NCBI RefSeq assembly: GCF_009720725.1
Contig: NZ_WNKT01000040.1
Span: 1-35,503, forward strand
Reading direction: 5' to 3'
Length of the DNA stretch: 35,503 nt
Origin: Allochromatium palmeri
GTDB taxonomy: Bacteria > Pseudomonadota > Gammaproteobacteria > Chromatiales > Chromatiaceae
Below the pieces are notes generated by a model. It was not told the origin of the DNA. It searched no databases and saw nothing but the letters and a program-made list of their open reading frames with translations. Below are positions 9,439 to 19,400 of the stretch, piece after piece (positions within the stretch are counted from its first letter, which is position 1; every line of letters begins with the position of its first letter). The position numbers and the translations under genes are program-made.

Positions 9439-10476
9439 ATGGACATCGCCGAACTGTTGGCCTTTAGTGTCAAGAACAATGCCTCAGACCTGCATCTGTC
9501 GGCCGGGCTGCCCCCTATGATCCGGGTCGACGGCGACATGCGCCGCATCAATGTTCCACCGCTGGAACATCGCGCGGTTCATTCGCTCGTCTACGACATC
9601 ATGAACGACAAGCAGCGCAAGGACTACGAGGAGTTCCTGGAGACTGACTTCTCGTTCGAGATCCCCGGTGTGGCGCGCTTCCGTGTCAATGCCTTCAACC
9701 AGAAACGCGGCGCCGGCGCGGTCTTCCGCACCATCCCCTCCAAGGTGTTGACGCTTGAAGAACTCAAGGCACCCAAGAGCTTCAAAGACATCATCAACAT
9801 CCCGCGCGGGCTGATCCTGGTCACCGGTCCGACCGGCTCAGGCAAGTCGACCACGCTCGCGGCCATGATCGACCACATCAACGATAACGACTACGCGCAC
9901 ATCCTCACCATCGAGGATCCGATCGAGTTCGTGCACGTCAGCAAGAAGTGTCTGATCAACCAGCGCGAGGTCCACAAGGACACCCTGGGTTTCAGCGAGG
10001 CGTTGCGCTCGGCCCTGCGCCAGGACCCGGACATCATCCTGGTCGGCGAGATGCGCGACCTGGAAACCATCCGGCTGGCGCTGACCGCCGCCGAGACCGG
10101 CCATCTGGTTTTCGGCACCCTGCACACCACCTCGGCGGCCAAGACCATCGACCGGATCATCGACGTCTTCCCGGCGGCTGAAAAGGACATGGTGCGCGCC
10201 ATGCTCTCGGAGTCACTGCGCGCGGTCATCTCGCAGACGCTGTTGAAGAAAACCGGCGGTGGACGCATCGCGGCGCACGAAATCATGATGGGCACCCCGG
10301 CCATCCGCAATCTCATCCGCGAGGCCAAGATCGCCCAGATGTATTCGGCGATCCAGACCGGTCAGGCGCATGGCATGCAGACCCTGGATCAGAACCTCAA
10401 GGAACTGCTGTCGAAAGGGCTCATCACCCGCCAGGATGCCCGTACCAAGGCGCAGAGCAAGGAGGATTTCGCCTGA
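9439..10476 (+). CDS. pilT: Type IV pilus retraction ATPase PilT
   Basis: PilT is the hexameric motor that depolymerises type IV pili, driving twitching motility, surface sensing and DNA uptake. The 345-residue product has the N-terminal PAS-like domain (MDIAELLAFSVKNNASDLHLSAG), Walker A GPTGSGKST at about 130-138, an Asp-box TIEDPIEF, Walker B-like DPDIILVGEMRD, the His box TAAETGHLVFGTLHT, and the AIRNLIRE motif near the C-terminus that distinguishes retraction ATPases. A strong AGGAGG ribosome site lies 9-10 nt before the ATG. It follows purE by 32 bp and precedes its paralogue pilU by 79 bp, the usual pair. Confidence 0.97.
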   Translation: MDIAELLAFSVKNNASDLHLSAGLPPMIRVDGDMRRINVPPLEHRAVHSLVYDIMNDKQRKDYEEFLETDFSFEIPGVARFRVNAFNQKRGAGAVFRTIPSKVLTLEELKAPKSFKDIINIPRGLILVTGPTGSGKSTTLAAMIDHINDNDYAHILTIEDPIEFVHVSKKCLINQREVHKDTLGFSEALRSALRQDPDIILVGEMRDLETIRLALTAAETGHLVFGTLHTTSAAKTIDRIIDVFPAAEKDMVRAMLSESLRAVISQTLLKKTGGGRIAAHEIMMGTPAIRNLIREAKIAQMYSAIQTGQAHGMQTLDQNLKELLSKGLITRQDARTKAQSKEDFA

Positions 10477-10555
10477 ACGCCGCTTGAGACTCGCTGATGG
10501 CCTCAAGCCCCAGCACATGCCGATCGTCTCCCATTGAACCGAATGAGGTTGACCC

Positions 10556-11710
10556 ATGGATCTGAAGCGCGCACTGGAACAACTGCTGGGTGCCCTGGCC
10601 GAGAAAAAGGGTTCGGACCTCTTCATCACCGCCGGCTGGCCGCCGACGATCAAGATTGACGGCACGCTCTATCCCGCCGCCAAGCAGCCGCTCACGGCCG
10701 AGCAGTCGCGCGGCATGGTCTACGAGATCATGAACGAGCGCCAGCGCGCTGAGTTCGACGATACCAAGGAATGTCAGTTCGCGCTCGATCGTGCACCACT
10801 CGGACGCTTTCGCGTCAGCGCCTTCGTCCAGCGCGATGCGGTCGGCATGGTGCTGCGACGGATCGAGAACCGGATCCCGACCCTGGAAGAATTGAAGCTA
10901 CCCTCAGTGCTGCGCGATCTGGGGATGACCAAGCGCGGTCTGGTGATCTTCGTCGGTGCCACCGGCACGGGTAAATCGACGTCGCTCGCGGCCCTGATCG
11001 GCTATCGCAACCATCACAGCTCGGGCCACATCATCACCGTCGAGGATCCGATCGAGTACGTCCACGAGCACGACGGCTGCATCATCACTCAGCGCGAAGT
11101 CGGCGTGGACACCGAGTCCTTCGAAGTCGCATTGCGCAACACCCTGCGTCAGGCTCCGGACGTCATCCTGATCGGCGAGATCCGCACCCGCCAGACCATG
11201 GAATACGCCATCACCTTCGCCGAGACCGGCCATCTGGTGCTCGCCACCCTGCACGCCAACAACGCCAATCAGGCCATGGATCGCGTCATCAACTTCTTTC
11301 CCGAAGAATCGCGCAACCAGATGCTCATGGACCTTTCGCTCAATCTCCGGGGCATCGTCGCCCAGCAGTTGGCACCGCGTAAGAGCGGTCAGGGCCGGCG
11401 TGCCGTGATTGAGATCCTGCTCAATACACCGCTGGCGGCCGATCTCATCCGTCAGGGCGAGGTGCACAAGCTCAAGGATCTGATGAAGCGTTCGGGTGAA
11501 CAGGGCATGATCACCTTCGATCAGGCGCTGTTCAATCTGTATCAGGAAGGCGAGATCAGCTACGAGGATGCGCTCAAATACGCTGACTCGGCCAACGAGG
11601 TGCGCCTGATGATCAAGCTACAGAGCGGAGTGGCACCGAGCGCCACGTCGGATCGCTCAGTCGATGCCATGAGTCTGGTCCGGGACGAGGATCCCAAAAA
11701 TAAGCGCTGA
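10556..11710 (+). CDS. pilU: PilT-dependent accessory retraction ATPase PilU
   Basis: A PilT paralogue of 384 residues with the same architecture: N-terminal domain with GSDLFITAGWPPTIKIDG, Walker A GATGTGKST at about 134-142, TVEDPIEYVHEH, APDVILIGEIRT, and the His box FAETGHLVLATLHANN. PilU cannot retract pili alone in studied species but adds force to PilT. The C-terminal tail (about 330-384) is longer and more polar than in PilT, as is usual for PilU. Where PilT has AIRNLIRE, PilU has the family variant PLAADLIRQGEVHKLKDLM. Its stop is only 9 bp from the convergent HD-GYP gene, leaving no room for a separate terminator. Confidence 0.96.
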   Translation: MDLKRALEQLLGALAEKKGSDLFITAGWPPTIKIDGTLYPAAKQPLTAEQSRGMVYEIMNERQRAEFDDTKECQFALDRAPLGRFRVSAFVQRDAVGMVLRRIENRIPTLEELKLPSVLRDLGMTKRGLVIFVGATGTGKSTSLAALIGYRNHHSSGHIITVEDPIEYVHEHDGCIITQREVGVDTESFEVALRNTLRQAPDVILIGEIRTRQTMEYAITFAETGHLVLATLHANNANQAMDRVINFFPEESRNQMLMDLSLNLRGIVAQQLAPRKSGQGRRAVIEILLNTPLAADLIRQGEVHKLKDLMKRSGEQGMITFDQALFNLYQEGEISYEDALKYADSANEVRLMIKLQSGVAPSATSDRSVDAMSLVRDEDPKNKR

Positions 11711-11719
11711 AGCGGCGCG

Positions 11720-12835
11720 TCAGACCGGCGGATCGGCGAAGCGTTCGCGGATCGCCAGGATCTCGGGGACGAGTTCGAGAAAGACCGCCATGATACGCGG
11801 GTCGAAATGCTTGCCCGACTGCCCGCGCATCCACTCCAGCGCCGCCTCCACCTCCCAGGCCGCCTTGTAGGGCCGCACCGAAGTCAGGGCGTCGAAGACA
11901 TCAGCCAGCGCCACGATCCGCCCCGATTCGGGGATGTCTTCGCCGGTCAGCCCAAGCGGATAGCCATTGCCATCCCATTTTTCGTGATGCGCCAGGGCGA
12001 TCTCACGCGCCAGTTGCAACAGCTCGGAGTCGTCGCCACCGAGAATGTCGCCGCCGATGGTGCTGTGGGTCTGCATGATCTGCCATTCCTCGGGCGTAAG
12101 CGCGCCGGGCTTGAGCAGGATGCTGTCAGGAATACCGATCTTGCCCAGATCATGCATGGGGCTGGCATGCAGCATGATCTCGCAGCGCTCGGCGTCCCAG
12201 CCAAGATGCTGGGCCAGCAGGGTCGAGGTATGACTCATGCGCAGGATGTGCTGCCCGGTCTCGTTGTCACGATATTCGGCGGCACGTCCCAGACGCTGCA
12301 CCACTTGCAGCCGGGTTTCGCTGATCTGACGGGTACGCTCGTAGACGAGACGTTCAAGCACGTCTTTCTGGTCGTGCGCCATGCGATGGGCGAGTTGCAC
12401 ATCGAGCATATTGCGCACACGGGCGGCGACTTCGGCCTGATCGAATGGCTTACCGATGAAGTCGCTGGCGCCGGCTTCCAGGGCGCGGATCCGGCAATCG
12501 CGCGTGCGTAGCGAAGTCAGCACCAGAATCGGCGGCGTGAGCGGATCCTGGCGCGCGGCCAACTGCTCGATGAGGTCGAATCCGCTCAGGCCCGGCATCT
12601 CGATGTCGAGCAGAATGAGGTCAGCCGGCGCCGCCTCGTAGGTGGCCATGAACTCGTAGGGATCCTGAATCAACACGATGTTCGAATAGCCGGCCGCCTG
12701 GAGCAGGCGCTCCATCAGGATGAGGCTGACACGCTCGTCATCGACGACCAGGATTCTGGCGTTCTTGCGGCACAGTGTATCGACTCTAGCCATAGGGTTT
12801 ATGGTCCCGCTGGTGGAGGACAGGGTCGTTGGCAT
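11720..12835 (-). CDS. Response regulator with HD-GYP phosphodiesterase output
   Basis: An RpfG-like protein: receiver domain (ARILVVDDE at the start, phosphoacceptor in LILLDIEMPG, Lys in IGKPFDQ), a short coiled linker, then an HD-GYP domain with ETGQHILRMSH, MHDLGKIGIPD and HHEKWDGNGYP all intact. HD-GYP enzymes hydrolyse cyclic-di-GMP. Three starts are possible: 12865 (overlapping the upstream stop by 19 bp), 12835 (11 bp after it) and 12793 (closest to the receiver). I chose 12835; none has a clear Shine-Dalgarno sequence and reinitiation after the upstream stop is likely. It is the last gene of the signalling operon and would lower cyclic-di-GMP in response to phosphorylation. Confidence 0.93.
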   Translation of the reverse strand: MPTTLSSTSGTINPMARVDTLCRKNARILVVDDERVSLILMERLLQAAGYSNIVLIQDPYEFMATYEAAPADLILLDIEMPGLSGFDLIEQLAARQDPLTPPILVLTSLRTRDCRIRALEAGASDFIGKPFDQAEVAARVRNMLDVQLAHRMAHDQKDVLERLVYERTRQISETRLQVVQRLGRAAEYRDNETGQHILRMSHTSTLLAQHLGWDAERCEIMLHASPMHDLGKIGIPDSILLKPGALTPEEWQIMQTHSTIGGDILGGDDSELLQLAREIALAHHEKWDGNGYPLGLTGEDIPESGRIVALADVFDALTSVRPYKAAWEVEAALEWMRGQSGKHFDPRIMAVFLELVPEILAIRERFADPPV

Positions 12836-12846
12836 AACCCGGATGC

Positions 12847-14061
12847 TCAGGTTACAGACTGGCAACGCAGCAGGCCGATATCAAGCGGAATTTCCACCAC
12901 GGCCACATCATCGGTTTGTTCGGTTCCAGTACAATGCGTGTCGAAGCAGGTCATCAGCGCCGGCAGGATCGGTGTTCCAGGCTCCCAAGTCTCCAGGACG
13001 GCGCTTAACTCTTCATGAACAAACATCCGCCCCTGCTGATTCTCGGCTTCCAGCAGACCATCGCTCATGAGCAGTAGACGATCTCCCGCAGCGAGCGACG
13101 TATGGCGCATGACCGGATCCTGGAGTTCGGCCTGGATGCCGAGCGGCAGCGCATGGGACGGCAGCTCGTTCAACCCCGTTGCTGTACGCTGATAGGCCGC
13201 CGGCATGCCCCCGTTCCACCAGCCCAGACTGTCGCCCTGCCCTGGAATCGAGATCAGGTAGGCGGCCATGAAGCGCTCCGTGGGCAAAAAACGGTAGAGC
13301 TTGTGGTTGAGCTCGGCGAGCAGGGCCGAATCGTCGAAGCCCTTGGCGGTCATGGCATGGAAGGTGTCCGCCACGGGCAGCGCGCCAATGGTCGCCGCGA
13401 GTCCATGTCCAGTGAAGTCGCCCAGCAAAATCCTCAGACCACCGTCTGGAAGATAGCCCATGAGCACCAGATCGCCATTGAAGATGGTCGCTGGACGCTC
13501 GATGAGTCCAATGGCTGGAATCGACGCATTCTGATACTTGACGGCCTGGGTCCAGACACGTTCGGCGAGTTGTTTCTCCTCCTGATCGTGCTCCAGCAGG
13601 CGTTCGAGCAGCTGCTGCTTGGCGGCGAGCGCGCGCTGTAGATCACGCACGCGCTCCATCGCCAGGACACGCGCCCTGAGCCGCGTGAAACTGAAGGGCT
13701 TGGCGAGAAAGTCATCGCCCCCGGCCTCGATGCAGCGCAACAAACACTGCTCGTCCTTGAGCGCGGTCAGAAAGATGACCGGGATGAAATCCGCTCCGAC
13801 CAACGCCTTGATGCGCTGTGTGGCTTCTAAGCCGTCCATTTCGGGCATCATGACATCCATAAACACGATGTCAGGACGCTCGCGCTCGAAGAGTTCCAGG
13901 GCTTCGCGGCCATTGAAGGCGGCGAGCGTGCGAAAGCCTTCTTTGGCGAGCATGAGTCCGAGCAGGCGATGACTGGACGCCTCGTCATCGACGATCAGCG
14001 CCAGACCGCGCTCGCCCGCCGACGTCGGCTCGACCGAATCCAGCGGCGCTGGCGCATTCAT
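12847..14061 (-). CDS. Response regulator with PP2C/SpoIIE-type serine phosphatase output
   Basis: A 404-residue RsbU/RssB-like fusion: N-terminal receiver (GLALIVDDEASS; phosphoacceptor Asp69 in VFMDVMMPEMDG; FLAKPFSF), a coiled linker rich in Leu, Glu and Gln (about 135-165), then a SpoIIE-type PP2C domain with GDLVLMGYLPDGG, LLGDFTGHGLAA and LLLMSDGLLEA. Such proteins dephosphorylate serine/threonine-phosphorylated partners, classically anti-sigma-factor antagonists, under control of receiver phosphorylation. The frame opens with a GTG at 14067, but the ATG at 14061 is preferred. No STAS antagonist or anti-sigma kinase is adjacent, so its target is not visible. It lies 52 bp downstream of the chemoreceptor gene in the same direction. 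Confidence 0.92.
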   Translation of the reverse strand: MNAPAPLDSVEPTSAGERGLALIVDDEASSHRLLGLMLAKEGFRTLAAFNGREALELFERERPDIVFMDVMMPEMDGLEATQRIKALVGADFIPVIFLTALKDEQCLLRCIEAGGDDFLAKPFSFTRLRARVLAMERVRDLQRALAAKQQLLERLLEHDQEEKQLAERVWTQAVKYQNASIPAIGLIERPATIFNGDLVLMGYLPDGGLRILLGDFTGHGLAATIGALPVADTFHAMTAKGFDDSALLAELNHKLYRFLPTERFMAAYLISIPGQGDSLGWWNGGMPAAYQRTATGLNELPSHALPLGIQAELQDPVMRHTSLAAGDRLLLMSDGLLEAENQQGRMFVHEELSAVLETWEPGTPILPALMTCFDTHCTGTEQTDDVAVVEIPLDIGLLRCQSVT

Positions 14062-14113
14062 GGACACGCGGGCTTCACAGTGTTTATGGTCGGCTCAAGT
14101 CGGCGCGGCGCAT

Positions 14114-16348
14114 TCAGAATTCCGCCCATTCGTCGTCATCCGACTTTGAGGCCGGCCGTGGCGGATGGGCCTTCCCGGTCGTCTTGACGGGTTTGGCGAC
14201 ACTGGTCGACGGATGCGAGACAGCGCGCTTGGCCGTCCGCGCCTGGCCGTGTTCCTGCCCAACTTTGAACACCGAGACCACCTCGGCCAGGGTGCGGGCC
14301 TGATCCTCCAGCGCCTCAGCGGCGGCCGCCGCCTCTTCGACCAGAGCGGCGTTCTGCTGGGTGACCTCATCCATCTGGGTGATGGCCTGATTGACCTGCT
14401 CAATGCCCGTGGACTGCTCAACCGAAGCGGCGGAGATCTCGGACATGATGCTAGTCACACGATTGATCGACTCGACAATCTCGGTCATGCGCGTGCCGGC
14501 CTCGTTGACCTGTGAGGTGCCTGAGTCGACCTTGGAGACGCTGTCGGTGATGAGTGTTTTGATCTCCTTGGCGGCATTGGCCGAGCGCTGGGCGAGACTG
14601 CGCACCTCGGCGGCGACCACGGCGAAGCCGCGTCCCTGCTCACCGGCACGCGCCGCCTCGACCGCCGCATTGAGCGCCAGGATGTTGGTCTGGAAGGCGA
14701 TGCCGTCGATGACGCCGATGATATCGGCGATCTTCTTGCTCGACTCCGAGATGTCAGCCATGGTCTGCACCGAGGCGTCGACGACCATGCCGCCCTTGAC
14801 GGCCACATCGGCCGCCGAGATGGCAAGTTGATTGGCCTGACGCGCGTTGTCGGCGTTCTGCTTGACGGTGCTGGTCAGCTCCTCCATAGAGCTGGCTGTC
14901 TCTTCCAGCGAGCTGGCCTGCTCCTCGGTGCGCTGACTGAGATCCTGGTTGCCGGTGGCGATCTCGCCGGAGGCGGTATTGATGGTGTCGACGGCTTCGC
15001 GGATACGGAACACCACATCCTTGAGGTTAGCGACCGTGGTGTTGACGCCGGCCTTGGTCTCGCCGAAGAGTCCTGGGTAGTCTTTGGTGATCGTCTGGGT
15101 CAGATCGCCATCGGCGAGCGCCTGAGAGACACGCATCACGTCTTTGAGGCCGACTTCCGTGGTATCTGAGAGCTGGTTGAGCAACTGGGCGATGTCGCGC
15201 GCGAAGCCCTGCTTGCCGGCCAGGTCGAGCTTGGTGCTGAAGTCGCCTTGGTTGGCGGCGTCGACGATATTGCGGATCTCGCCCACCACGGCGGTCAGGG
15301 CCTTGACGGTGCCATTGACGCCGTTCTTGGTCTCACCGAAGAGTCCGGGATAGTCGCGGGTGATGCTCTGGGAGAGGTCGCCGACGGCCAGAGCGTTAGC
15401 CACGCGCGTGACGTCCTTGAGGCCGACGTCCGTGGTCTCGGCCAGTTTATTGAGTCCCTCACTGATCTCCTTGCCGAAGCCCTGCTTACCGGCGACGTCC
15501 AGACGGCGACTGAAGTCGCCCTGGGTGGCACCATGCACGATGCTGGCGATCTCGCCGACCAGTTGCTTGAGTCCTTCCTGCATCACCTTGAGCGAGGCTA
15601 GCAGGCTGGTGGTATCGCCGGCCTTGGTCTGGATGCTGTGCGAGAGATCGCCGTTGGCGACCGCCAGCACCATGTTGGCGGCATAGTCGGGCTCGCCGCC
15701 GAGCTGGCGTAGCAGACCGCGGGCGATCCAGATTCCGATTCCTGTTCCGATCAACAGGGCTAGCACGGTGAGCAATACCAGCTGCCAGGTCGCCGCTTCA
15801 GCCGCCTGACCAGCCGCCGCGCCCTTTTCGTTCATCAGTTTGGTTTGGTAGTCAATGAGTTGGTTGATGGACTTGAAATACGCCTGCTGCCGCTCGCTAA
15901 TGGACCCCACAAGCAGTGCTTTGGCTTCGAGCTGACGGCCCTCACGGACCAGATTCAGGAAGCTCGTTTGCAGACCGACATACTGTCCGCGTGCCTGTTC
16001 GACCGCCGATAGCAACTCCACACCCTCGGGCGAGGTGATGGTCCGCTTCAGTTGCTCCAGGTTCTCCAAAATCCTGACTCGCGCCTGCTCGACTTCTTCG
16101 ACCTCGGCCCGAATCGCGGTTGCCTCGTCGAGAATGAGCGTGTTGCGCATCGCGCGCGCGATGGTGTTGATGTTGTCGATGATGGCGTTGGCCTGGATCG
16201 TTTTAGGAAAGTAATCATCGACGACCGCGTGGATATCACTATTGATCTGATTGATCCTGAGTATCCCGATCAGTGCCACCACGCCCAGCAACACCAGGAT
16301 GGCGCCAAACCCCAACCCCAGTCGCGTCGAAACCTTCAGATTGCCCAT
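14114..16348 (-). CDS. Methyl-accepting chemotaxis protein with poly-HAMP array
   Basis: A 744-residue receptor: TM1 at about 12-30, a helical periplasmic sensor of the four-helix-bundle type (31-187), TM2 at about 188-210, then five successive HAMP-like units marked by GD(L/F) motifs at residues 233, 277, 323, 368 and 414, and the cytoplasmic signalling hairpin ([20 protein letters not shown], about 547-566, then [19 protein letters not shown]). Residues 323-340 and 414-431 are almost identical, an internal 91-residue duplication visible in DNA as 273-bp spacing. The C-terminus ends EWAEF, resembling the W-x-x-F pentapeptide that tethers CheR and CheB. CheA and CheW are not in the window. 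Probably the second gene of the signalling operon. Confidence 0.95.
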   Translation of the reverse strand: MGNLKVSTRLGLGFGAILVLLGVVALIGILRINQINSDIHAVVDDYFPKTIQANAIIDNINTIARAMRNTLILDEATAIRAEVEEVEQARVRILENLEQLKRTITSPEGVELLSAVEQARGQYVGLQTSFLNLVREGRQLEAKALLVGSISERQQAYFKSINQLIDYQTKLMNEKGAAAGQAAEAATWQLVLLTVLALLIGTGIGIWIARGLLRQLGGEPDYAANMVLAVANGDLSHSIQTKAGDTTSLLASLKVMQEGLKQLVGEIASIVHGATQGDFSRRLDVAGKQGFGKEISEGLNKLAETTDVGLKDVTRVANALAVGDLSQSITRDYPGLFGETKNGVNGTVKALTAVVGEIRNIVDAANQGDFSTKLDLAGKQGFARDIAQLLNQLSDTTEVGLKDVMRVSQALADGDLTQTITKDYPGLFGETKAGVNTTVANLKDVVFRIREAVDTINTASGEIATGNQDLSQRTEEQASSLEETASSMEELTSTVKQNADNARQANQLAISAADVAVKGGMVVDASVQTMADISESSKKIADIIGVIDGIAFQTNILALNAAVEAARAGEQGRGFAVVAAEVRSLAQRSANAAKEIKTLITDSVSKVDSGTSQVNEAGTRMTEIVESINRVTSIMSEISAASVEQSTGIEQVNQAITQMDEVTQQNAALVEEAAAAAEALEDQARTLAEVVSVFKVGQEHGQARTAKRAVSHPSTSVAKPVKTTGKAHPPRPASKSDDDEWAEF

Positions 16349-16404
16349 GTTGTTATTCCCGACGATGTATGTTGATTCGGTCGTGCAGCAAGACGGATGC
16401 GGTT

Positions 16405-19400
16405 TTATGATTCTCGCATCCAGTCAACCAAAAGGGTGCGCAATCCTGTGAACTCATGATCCATGAGTTCGACCAGCCGTTCAACCTCGGCCCTGGAACG
16501 GTCTCGATCGCTCAGTTCCTCCAGCGTGGACGCCAGCCCTTGCAGACGGGACGCCGAAATATTGGCCGCTAAGCCCACCAGACTGTGTGCCTTGCGTCGG
16601 ACCTCGACCTGATCGCCCGACTCCTGACAGGCGCGGAGTTCCTGGAGCCGGGTTGGGGCGTCCAACAGGAACTGCTCGATGACCTCGCAGGCGATATCAC
16701 GATCACCCATCACACGTTCAAGCATATCGTTCGCGTCGAAGGAAACAGAGGCGGACGCGGCATCCGGGCCGGACTCAATCATCGACTCAGACACCTGCTC
16801 ATATTGCGCCGAAACCTTGCGTGCCAACTGCGCGGCGATGATTCGACTCAAATCTCGCGGTTGCACTGGCTTCGAGATATAGGCATTCATGCCGGCGTCC
16901 AAGCAGCGCTGCACATCGCCCTGCATGACGAGCGCGGTCATGGCAATGATTGGAACCTGAGGATCGAGCACGCCAGCCTCGCCGCGACGGATGAGACGCG
17001 CCGTCTCGAATCCATCCATTTCGGGCATCTGGCCATCCATGAGCACCAGATCATAGTGCGCGCGTGAAAGTGCCTCCAGGGCTTCGAGACCATTTCCAGC
17101 CATATCTGGCGTAGGATAACCGAGTTTTTCCAAGATGCCACGCGCGACGATCTGATTGGTCGGGTTGTCATCGACGATCAGGATACGCGCTTCGCTGTCA
17201 ACCGGCCGCTCGCTACCCCGCCAATCGTCATCCCGCTTGACCGGCGACGCCACCTCCAGCTCCGGATGCGCGCGTCCCATGACGCGCAGCAGGCAATCGC
17301 GCAACAACTGCTGGCGTAATGGCTTGGTGAGATAGCCGGCGAAATCGCCTGAATTCAGGTGGGCCATGTCATCGCGCTTGGCCAGTGCGGTCAGCAGGAC
17401 GAGTGGTGTGTCGCGAAGCCCAGGCTCTTGCTTGATGAGCCGCGCCAGTTGCAGACCATTGGGGTCCGGCATACGCAGATCGAGCAGCGCGACATCGAAG
17501 GGGGTCTTGGCCTGGGCGGCCTGATGCAACGCGCGCAGCGCATCGCCGGCGCGACTGGCCAGGGTGACCTGACAGCCATCGGCGTGCAACAGTGCGGCGG
17601 CCTGAGTCCGGTTGCTGGCATGATCATCCACGACCAGCACCCGGATGTCCGCGAGCCGGCCCTCCTGACCCTGATGATCGAGCAACGCCTGCGGAGCACA
17701 TTCGAACTCGGCGGTGAACCAGAAGCGCGAACCCTGGCCCGGCTGACTTTCCAGGCCGATGCTTCCGTTCATCAGCTCGGCCAACTGCTTGGCGATGACC
17801 AGACCCAAGCCCGTGCCACCGAAGCGGCGCGTCGTCGAGCTGTCGACCTGATTGAAGGCCGTAAACAGCTTGCCCAGCTGCTCCTCGGGAATACCGATAC
17901 CGCTGTCGTGCACCTCGAAACGGATCAGCGCACGCCCCGCGTCGGCGCGCTCGAGCGAGAGCTGGACGCCGACCTCGCCCTGGCTGGTGAACTTGATGGC
18001 ATTGCCCATGAGGTTGACGATGATCTGACGCAGATAACGCGGATCGCCGCGCACGGCGGTCGGCACCTCGGGAGCGAGGCGATAGGTCAGTTCCAGATCC
18101 TTTTCATGGGCATTGAAGGCCATCACCTCCAGCACGTCTTCGAGCATGAGGCGCAGGTCGAAGTCCAGCCGCTCCAGCTCCAGCTTACCGGCCTCGATCT
18201 TGGAAAAGTCCAGAATGTCGTTGATGAGCGCCAGCAGATTCTCGCCGCTGTCGCGCACGATCTCGGCCAGACGGTGCTGCTCGGGATTGAGTTCGGTGTC
18301 CAACAGCAGTCGCGTGACCCCGATGACGCCGTTCATCGGGGTGCGAATCTCGTGGCTCATATTGGCCAGGAACTGGCTCTTGGCCTGAGTGGAGGCCTCG
18401 GCCTGGGCCAGCGCACGATCGAGTTCGTGATTCTGGATCTCCATGCGGCGCGCGTATTGCTGGAGCTGTTGCTCAGCCAGTTTACGGTCGCCGATATCCT
18501 TGATGCCGCCATAGAGCCGGCGCGCGCCGCATTCGTCCATCAGGCATTGATTGATGATCTCGACCCAGGCAGCGCTCCCGTCGCGCCGCCGCAGACGCAG
18601 CTGACAGGTCGAGATGGCCTCGTCCTTCAGTCCGGCCTGATGCCGGTCGAACAGCGCCCGATCCTCCAGCACCACCAGCCGCCGCCAGGTTCCCATCGTC
18701 AGGATGGTCTCGCGCGTATGACCCGTGATGCTCTCGACGGCGCCATTGAGCCAGTCGAGTTTGTAACGATCCAGGCCGACCTCGATGCAGGAATACACGA
18801 TATCGGACATCAGCATCGACAGACGCCGGAAGCGCGATTCATTCAAGCGCAGCGCCTGCTCGGCACGCCGCTGACGCACTGTACGCCAGATGGCGTTGGC
18901 GATGAGCTGCACGCTCTCGACATCGAGTTCGCTGTAATCGGTCGCCTTGTTGCCCACACCGGCCAACATGCGCACCAGACCGCCCTCGATGACCGGGATG
19001 ACCAGAAAACGCCGGAGCGCAGCGTGATTTGGCGGCAGACCGGTCTTGTCCGAATAGCCTGGATAATCATTGCAGGTAATGGGTCGGCGCTGACGCAGTG
19101 CATCGGCCCAGACCCCCGCCTGACTGATGGAATAATGGAGCGCATTGGGCGGCAGTTGGCAGCCGCCGTCCTCAATCGTGGCCTGAGACCAGGCGACCAG
19201 CTCGATGGTCTCCTGATTTGGATTGACCAGATGGATGAAGCCCATGAGGCTGCCGGTGAGCGATTCGGCCAACTCCAGACCGTACTGCATGAAGCCGACT
19301 TCATCGCGTTCATCCGCAATCTGTGGCAGCTCCAGCAAGGCTTCGGCGCGCCGCTTCTGCAAGTCCATGAGCAGCTCGCTCTGCTTGCGCAGCGTGATAT

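Noticed and set aside
14990-15690. Direct DNA repeats about 273 bp apart as a mobile or CRISPR-like repeat
   Set aside because: They are in frame inside the chemoreceptor gene and encode repeated HAMP-like units.
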